Assembly (NCBI RefSeq): GCF_020080835.1
Contig: NC_058159.1
Span: 22,354,474-22,418,473, forward strand
Direction: 5' to 3'
DNA: 64,000 nt
DNA from: Cotesia glomerata
Lineage: Eukaryota > Arthropoda > Insecta > Hymenoptera > Braconidae
Part shown: in pieces, positions 58,013-64,000 of the stretch
How the letters are laid out: each line of letters begins with the position of its first letter
Position numbering within the stretch: position 1 is the first letter of the stretch
Program-made: the position numbers and the translations under genes
Notes under the pieces: generated by a model
Seen by the model: the letters and a program-made list of their open reading frames with translations, nothing else
Told to the model about the DNA's origin: nothing
The model's database searches: none

Positions 58013-59573
58013 CAGTAGCGCTCAAAAGTATTTTGACAAATATTTTTAATGGTTTAATTAAAAATAAATATGAAACACAATAATCATTTATTTATTTTTT
58101 TAACACCTTTTGAATAAACTACAGAATAGTGTCAAAGAGGTTCTTATTCGTAATAAAAGAAAGTTTAATTTTTAAAATATTAGGAAAATGGTGGCTCAAA
58201 AGTATTTTGACATTTTTGAAAAAAAACTAATTTAACGCATAATTATAATTTACAGCAATAAATATATTAGTATTTAGTAGCATATCCCTTGGCCTTTATG
58301 ACAGCCTTGCATCGCTCCGGCATTGAGTCGATTAATTTTTGTAATCGACTTATTGGAATTTGATCCCACTCATTTTTTAGAGTTTCAAACAAAGCGTTTT
58401 TGTTTGAATAATTTTGGGTTTTTACACTACGTTTCAATTCTTCCCAGAGATTTTCTATCGGATTCAAGTCGGGACTTTGACTTGGCCACTCAAGAACTTT
58501 AACTTTTTCACGATTTAATAAGTCACTAATATGCTTTGATCTGTGTTTGGGATCATTGTCTTGTTGAAAATACCACTTAGCTGGCATGTGATGTTTAGCA
58601 TATGGTAACATCTGAGACTTTAATATATTTGCATACATGAACCGATCCATTTTTCCTTCTATTCGAACTAATGGTCCAACTCCAGACCGTGAAAAACATC
58701 CCCAAACCATCGCACTACCACCTCTATGTTTAACTGTGGGTATTTGATACCGATAATCGTATTTTTTGTTTACTGGACGCCGAATGTACTTGATACCATC
58801 AGATAACATTAAATTAAATTTACTTTCGTCACTCCATAAAACTTTAGACCACTCTAAACTTGACCACGATATATGCCGTTTCGCGAACTCAAGACGAGAC
58901 TTCCTGTTTTTTTCCGATATTAAAGGTTTTTTAGCCGGTCTTCGGCCATATAACCCTAGGACCTTTAAGCGTCGTTTAACAGTAGAAATATGAATATCTA
59001 CGTTATATTTTTATTTTAATTCATTTTTTATCATTACAGCGGACATCCGTATATCATTTGCTGATAACTTTTTTATAATATGATCGATGTAAGAAGAAGT
59101 TTTTCTTGGGCGGCCTGTTCGAGGCTTACTTTCGATAGTTTTTCTTTTGTTATAGACTTTATTCCATAAGTTAACTAACTGTCGAGACACTTTAAACAAA
59201 CGAGCAACTTCTGTTTGTTTCAATCCTTGTTTTAATGCATTAATAACGGCTTTTTTAAAATCACGAGCATATTCCTTGCACATAGGCATATTGAAGTAAC
59301 CACAACAAGTAAATATATGTAATAATAAAAACTAAGGAACAAGTAATCTGCGAGATTTTTTCAAGTCAAATGCGTGTCAAAATACTTTTGAGCTCACGGT
59401 AAGTCAAGTACGTTCGGTGGCGCGGTGTGTAAACAAACAAGTTGTAATTTGATACGCTTAAATAGTCGCAATTACACTACTCTACATTATACTCAATACA
59501 TTTTCCGATAGGCTTTTATTTTAAAAAAATATAAAAAAATTTTATGTTGTCAAAATACTTTTGAGCGCTACTG
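58013..59573 (-). mobile_element. Tc1/mariner transposon, copy 2
   Basis: Same ends as copy 1 (CAGTAGCGCTC / GAGCGCTACTG), flanked by TA at 58011-58012 and 59574-59575; 1,561 bp, opposite orientation to copy 1. Its transposase has a single nonsense codon, making it the best-preserved element in the window. Confidence 0.92.
58267..59289 (-). pseudogene. Tc1 transposase, copy 2 (one nonsense codon)
   Basis: About 340 codons from 59289 to a stop at 58267. Contains the N-terminal helix-turn-helix (KQTEVARLFKVSRQLVNLW), TGRPRKTS linker, second DNA-binding domain and DDE domain. Catalytic set: D of SDESKF, D of QQDNDPKH and E of NPIENLW, with 34 residues between the last two, hence DD34E. TAA at about 59011-59013 replaces the Glu that copy 1 keeps (ELKEKYNV). 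No frameshift was seen. Length fits active Tc1 transposases. Confidence 0.9.
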
Positions 59574-59824
59574 TAGCTATTCAGTCAACGGACTAAGAAT
59601 TTTATATACATTTTATTTTTGCTGATCACATAACCGATGAATTGTTCTTATTACGGGATCGCGAAAATGTAACAGATTAAAAGCATTGCATTTTCTAAAC
59701 ACATAAGATATAGAAAATAAATTTGAGATATAGAAAATATGAAAAAAAAATAAATAAAAATGAAACATAAAATTTAATTTATTTCCTTTTCAATTCGGCC
59801 AGAGAAGTGGGCGGGAAACCGCTA

Positions 59825-59825
<1 letters not shown>

Positions 59826-59902
<77 letters not shown>
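59826..59902. repeat. (TA)n tract
   Basis: Alternating TA after the Helitron-type 3' end. It hosts a partial MITE and the next MITE. Confidence 0.9.
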
Positions 59903-59906
<4 letters not shown>

Positions 59907-59988
59907 GATAAGGACTTTTCGTCTCAGAATTATTTTGTTTATCAGATGCTACAATGGCGTCCGTTACTTCTGGGACACTCTGTATATA
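59903..59988. mobile_element. Right arm of a CAGGGTGTCCC-type MITE
   Basis: 'cttttcgtctcagaattatt' through 'cttctgggacactctg' matches 46628-46706 closely. The left arm is missing, so this is a solo arm. Confidence 0.75.
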
Positions 59989-59990
59989 TA

Positions 59991-60332
59991 GGGTGTGCCA
60001 AAATTTAATTTCCGTGAAGAACCTTTTAAAATTTGTAATTTTAAGCTCCGTTTTTAACAGAGCCGTGTTTGGGCATTTCCTAAGATATTTTAGGTTAAGA
60101 CGTTCGTATTTGATTTTCATAGAATTTTTAACAGGAGCTTTGTTTAGGCACTTCCGGCCAAGAGATATCTCCAAAGCGGCCGGAAACAATTATAAAAATT
60201 CTATGAAAATCAAATACGAACGTCTCAACCCAAAATATATCAGGAAATGCCTAAATACAGCTCTTGTTAAAAGCAGAACTCAAAATTCCTATTTTGAAAA
60301 GTTCGTCACGAAAATTGGACTTCGGCACACCC
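59991..60332. mobile_element. MITE with GGGTGTGCC ends, second copy
   Basis: Starts GGGTGTGCCAAAATTTAATT, ends 'ggacttcggcacaccc', flanked by TA. Diverged from 54744-55095 by scattered changes. The 143-codon plus-strand frame across it is an artefact. Confidence 0.8.
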
Positions 60333-60334
60333 TA

Positions 60335-60928
60335 ATATATGTATACATATTATTATTACGTAACCAAATCCACTTAAATAGTTGATTAAATATTTTATTT
60401 TTTCTGTCAAGAACTTTACTTTCAATTGAGGGTACTTTTTTTATAAATATTTACCCAATTAATTATGCTCGCTTGTATTTCATTGAGTAAAAGTTCTTCT
60501 GATCGTTCTAGAGTTTAGTGCAGTCTTCAATATACTCGGAACGTCGTAAAATTGAAAATCATATTTATAAATTCTAACAAAATGCTTCTTAAAGAGTGAT
60601 ATAAGAAATTGAAGTATGGTGAAAACTGTGAATATTTATCAGTACAGTAACAAAAAAAGTGATGAGTTCTGTTATTATTAATTATTCATTAGTTAATTCA
60701 AATCAATACATGTCTTGTTACATAGTTTATACCCAACGATCAAACGTTGCTAAGGTAATATAAACATAAACGTTAGTCATATTAATGAATATAAATAATT
60801 GAAAATATACAAAGGAGCGAAATTTAACAATGTAGAGATTTATAAATGACTTGTCCAATTTTTTCGTATTAATCATAGTGAAGTGAACGGAAATAAGTAG
60901 CTCTTATAAAACTTCTATAATTTTTTAT
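60335..60928. other. AT-rich intergenic stretch
   Basis: No gene or repeat recognised. Confidence 0.4.
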
Positions 60929-61185
60929 AAAATGGCTCTTTACCGTAAGATGGACGATGGCGTTGTTGCTCATTCGATCTTATGTACGTGACTGAAAACC
61001 GATTCTGGCACGTGTCTCGGATAGCTTATCTGGAAGAGCCCATGGCGCGTAACCAAAAAGATCCGGTTTCGAGTCTTAGTCTGGACCGTCCGAATTATTT
61101 CTTCGGTTCCCAACAGATTTCCACATGATTAATCCCCCCTTTCCCAAGTTTGTCGTTAAATCACAAATTAGCTATTAAAATGGCT
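60929..61185 (+). repeat. tRNA-derived repeat, second copy
   Basis: 'atggctctttaccgtaagat', 'tgtctcggatagcttatctg' and 'gcccatggcgcgtaacc' match 42620-42745 in order. The A box is retained, but the B box is damaged (GGTTTCGAGTC, one extra base). AAAATGGCT occurs at both ends (60929-60937, 61177-61185), compatible with a target duplication. More eroded than the 42.6 kb copy. Confidence 0.65.
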
Positions 61186-61715
61186 AATTTGCCACTTATA
61201 AGAATGAACCATTTTATAAGAATTTATAACAGTCCTCATAAGATTTCTTTCTATTAATAAAACAAACCTTGAAGAAAAATAGACTTATTTAATAATATTT
61301 TTTCAAGTTATCGTGTTTTTAAAGTTTCAGACTTGACAATTGACAGGCAAAAAGCGTCGTCAAGCTAGCAGTAGCAAGACTCATTTTGGAACAGATATTA
61401 TTATTGATTTCTCGGAATCTAAACAAGCAACAAAATTCTAAATGGAGCAATTAGTTAGCAATAAAAAATTTAGCACCATAAATAAATTTTGTTGCTTGAA
61501 TAATAACTCAATGCATGATGGACGAGTCCATGCTAGCTTGATAGACCTCAGGAAAAATTTTTACCGACTATTTTGATTTCGTTTTCAATTTTATTATATT
61601 AAATCATTTTTTGAAAAGGACAGAAAAAATTTTAATAAAAGTTGTCTGTATAATTAGACATACATCCAAGAAAATTATTTTGAGAAGAACTGGTTGTCTT
61701 GATTGGAGACGTGAC
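61186..61715. other. Intergenic stretch
   Basis: 'cgtcaagctagcagtagcaag' near 61352 and 'ccatgctagcttgatagacc' near 61529 form a loose inverted pair. No gene. Confidence 0.4.
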
Positions 61716-61719
61716 CGGT

Positions 61720-61991
61720 AATCCGAAGACAATTGATCTACGACATTTGATCCAACGACAATTGCTCCGAGGATAATTGATTCGCCAACAATTTATCCTC
61801 ACGACAATTGATCCGAGTGACAATTGATCCCGCTAGAAGCGCAAATGTATATATTGAAGTATAATCATTGCTTTCTCGACAACTGATCCCGCTAGAGGCG
61901 CAAAAAAGGGCACAACACGATAACAAGTTTATGTGTTTTGGATTAATTGTCATGAGGATCATATGTCCTCAGATCAAATGTCATTCGGATT
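61720..61991. mobile_element. Palindromic element built of 'acgacaattgatcc' words
   Basis: 'aatccgaagacaattgatc' on the left faces 'gatcaaatgtcattcggat' on the right. In between 'gacaattgatcc' and variants recur about eight times, and 'gatcccgctagaagcgcaaa' occurs twice (61825, 61886). Non-coding; the minus-strand frames are artefacts of the repeat. Confidence 0.65.
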
Positions 61992-61994
61992 TAA

Positions 61995-62895
61995 CATAGC
62001 TTATGCTATTGCTCTCCATTTCACTCGCTAGTGCTGCCTTTTTCACGGACTCTTTCTTATTCGATTTTAATAATGATCATTTTTGTTTAACTAGCCAGTT
62101 TATTGATAATTTGTATTCTAATTGGTAGTTTTTTTAAATGATCTTAAAATTCCTTTAATGCCAAAACAATAAAAATCAGTTATTTTCTCGTTCTTTGCCA
62201 TACCATCTGTGCAAAAATATCATTTTTAATTGCAATTATTTTATGTTTGAAACTGTCAATTAATATCAAATTTTGACAGCATACATATTATGTATTCTGT
62301 TTTATATATTTTAAATCTTAAAAACTTCTTAGAACTTTGGATCTATAAGTGAACTACCTCAAGACTAAAATTCTTGATTGAACAATTTTTTCTCTCGATT
62401 CAAGAGTTTTAGAGTTTTGATTCGATGAAAAACAAGAATAAAATTTTTAAAAGAATACTTGAAACAAGTATTTTTTTTTCAGTGTAGTGCTGAATCATCA
62501 CAACAAGTTGATACATCGGGTGTGTTTACGCTTTTTTTTTTTTTTTTTTTGGTATTCATATACTTCTATTGTCCTTTCTAGTATAAATACAGTACGAATA
62601 CAATGAAGGTGATTTAAATTTATAAAATTACTTGCACATGACAAGTTGAGAATAATGCACCCTTTCAAGAGCTTCGCATTTTATTTATAATAATAAAATT
62701 ATCTAGTTATTCCATGGGAAAATTATAAACATTATTATTGCAATAATAAATGTATAAAAATTTAAAGAGAAGAGATTTATTTATTTATTTATTTACAATA
62801 ATATATGAAAAAGTGTGATAGAGGATGATAATTACTTAACCAGAATAAAGTAAATAAACAGAACAATAATGTAGATTTAATTGTAAATTCGCAGA
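61995..62895. other. Intergenic stretch with a partial MITE end
   Basis: 62350-62488 holds 'cttgattgaac', 'gattcaagagtttt' and ends 'attttttttcagtg', a solo right end of the CACTGA type. The run of about 20 T at 62532-62551 is simple sequence. No gene. Confidence 0.45.
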
Positions 62896-62899
62896 TCCC

Positions 62900-63118
62900 T
62901 TAGGACTTGAGACATAAATCCCCAATCAAATTACGTATTCCCAAAGCACTCATCTGCCTCCCACAGACATCAATTGTCGAAGGGACGCCTGAAGGAAACC
63001 CGTCAACGCCACCAGCAGTAGTACCAGCAACCAGGCAAATGCAACCAAGAGTTTTCTGGCGCGGGTAATAAACCGTTGATAACCATCGAGAGAGCTCGAC
63101 GGCCATCCAATAAAGTGC
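62900..63118 (-). CDS. Candidate terminal exon, unrecognised product
   Basis: An open stretch of about 72 codons ending TAA at 62900-62902, clearly GC-richer than its surroundings. The frame is also open upstream of the ATG at 63106 (EALYWMAVELSRW), and 'ctgtaccctgaag' just before it could be a 3' splice site. It may be the last exon of a minus-strand gene or the 3' end of an unknown element. No family recognised. Confidence 0.35.
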   Translation of the reverse strand, partial: ALYWMAVELSRWLSTVYYPRQKTLGCICLVAGTTAGGVDGFPSGVPSTIDVCGRQMSALGIRNLIGDLCLKS

Positions 63119-63709
63119 TTCAGGGTACAGACAAAAAATTTCTCAAGTAAAGAACGAAAATCTATATTTTTAACTATTTTTTATCTGTCAACTAAATCGA
63201 CAGTCATAAACCACCTAATTCAATACGAATCTCCGCTGAATATATTAAATCCATCGACCATTTTCTCCTTTCATCATTAACCCCTTTAAATTGAACGTAT
63301 TATGTCGATAGATAAATATATTAATAAAATTCAAGTGATTGTTAAATTTTAATATATTTAATACCTGAAATATTTCATCGTGTCCATAAATTTTTGTTGG
63401 TACATATATTCATGGTTTGAAAATAATCCTACAGAAAACCTATCTCTACTTTTGTACATTTTTAATTTTAATAGGATAATTTAATTAAACCAACTGCACA
63501 CAGAAATGAAAATGTAATTTTATTAAATTCATATCAACGAAATATTTTAATCATATTTCAAATTCGCTTCGTGTTAAGCCAACTATGAAATTAAAAGGGA
63601 CGAAAACTTAAATAAAAGTATAAATAAACAAGCATATCGTCGTTAAACTGTGCATACTTTAATATATATATATATATATATATTATGATTTTACAATTTT
63701 CTCAACTGC
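63119..63709. other. AT-rich stretch
   Basis: No further exon was recognised upstream of the 62.9 kb candidate. (TA)n at about 63661-63682. Confidence 0.4.
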
Positions 63710-63711
63710 TA

Positions 63712-64000
63712 CACGGAAAAAAAATATATTTAAAATCATTATGGAAATATCGTAAGATGGTAAAATATCGTAAGATCGTAAAATCGACAGGTATGTAACA
63801 CCTATGTATTAACACCGGTGTAGCGGTGTTCTTTTACAGTGTTAAACCAGTGTAATATCGGTGTAAACGGTGTAATACCGGTGTAACAGTAGAATAAATT
63901 TACACCGTATCGGAGTATGAATATTACATGATCCATAAAACACAATTAATATTCAATATTTATCAAAATGAGACAATTAACATTTATTTAAGAATTTTCA
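63712..64000. mobile_element. Left part of a palindromic MITE with 'accggtgtaa' words
   Basis: After TA (63710-63711), CACGGAAAAAAAATATATTT, then 'atcgtaagatggtaaaat' and about seven 'cggtgtaa'/'acaccggtgt' words to 63900. No right end lies within the window. It matches the terminal rule of 5215 and 43455. Confidence 0.6.

Larger units (their letters stand above)
56270..59825 (+). mobile_element. Helitron-like element with a 140-bp tandem array and a Tc1 insert
   Basis: 5' start TCTATATATATATAAGAG; 3' end 'gggcgggaaaccgCTAG' followed by T. Between them are about eleven repeats (56300-57890), unrelated AT-rich DNA and Tc1 copy 2. Terminal features plus an internal array resemble non-autonomous Helitron/Helentron types. 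I could not verify that both ends belong to one element. Confidence 0.55.

Noticed and set aside
59779..60385. Overlapping 136- and 143-codon frames
   Set aside because: They read through (TA)n and two MITEs; composition is that of the repeats.

Overview
This window looks like insect nuclear DNA: AT-rich, intron-containing, very repeat-dense, with no prokaryotic gene organisation. R1-clade retrotransposons sitting in (AC)n tracts, Tc1 and Helitron elements, and a multi-exon cysteine-rich EB-module gene of the kind expanded in parasitoid wasps make a hymenopteran (perhaps braconid) plausible. That placement is inference, since no single-copy marker gene was recognised.

Layout. 1-230: two units of a tandem repeat, reverse oriented. 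881-6443 (minus): a ten-exon gene for a secreted EB-module protein, with three MITEs inside coding exons, one more in an intron, and in-frame stops, so it is probably a pseudogene or a much reduced gene. 7.8-8.1 kb: an unassigned candidate exon. 8.5-25 kb: a repeat block. A host repeat carrying an internal (GT)n tract appears in opposite orientations at its two ends. Between them lie three or more non-LTR retrotransposons (R1 clade, I-group), each beginning at an (AC)n or poly(A)/(AC)n tract. One of them is split by a 2.3 kb hAT-like palindromic element with an 8-bp target duplication. 25-35.6 kb: intergenic DNA with palindromic MITEs, a possible core promoter near 29.18 kb, a 1.9 kb nested palindrome (30.86-32.79 kb) and GC-tipped hairpin elements. 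35.6-43.4 kb: two copies of an 'actccgg' MITE that share the same internal Helitron insertion. The second copy was then hit by a Rep-encoding Helitron, whose gene is cut off by a tRNA-derived repeat. 44.2-45.2 kb: a GCCAAACTT-rich repeat. 46.2-60.4 kb: TA-flanked MITEs, two Tc1/mariner DD34E transposons in opposite orientation, and a Helitron-like element with about eleven 140-bp repeats. 60.9-64 kb: a second tRNA-derived repeat, a GACAATTGATCC-motif palindrome, one unassigned candidate exon and the start of another palindromic MITE.

The main recurring signal is a set of palindromic MITEs. They share a very short terminal rule (CAC, then one or two bases, then an A-run, with TA or CA duplications). 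Each is otherwise built from its own short word and that word's reverse complement. A second set consists of hairpins with conserved outer ends and unrelated but self-complementary stems. No autonomous element here looks fully intact. The nearest are Tc1 copy 2 (one nonsense codon seen) and the retrotransposon RT ORF at 15.0-17.05 kb.
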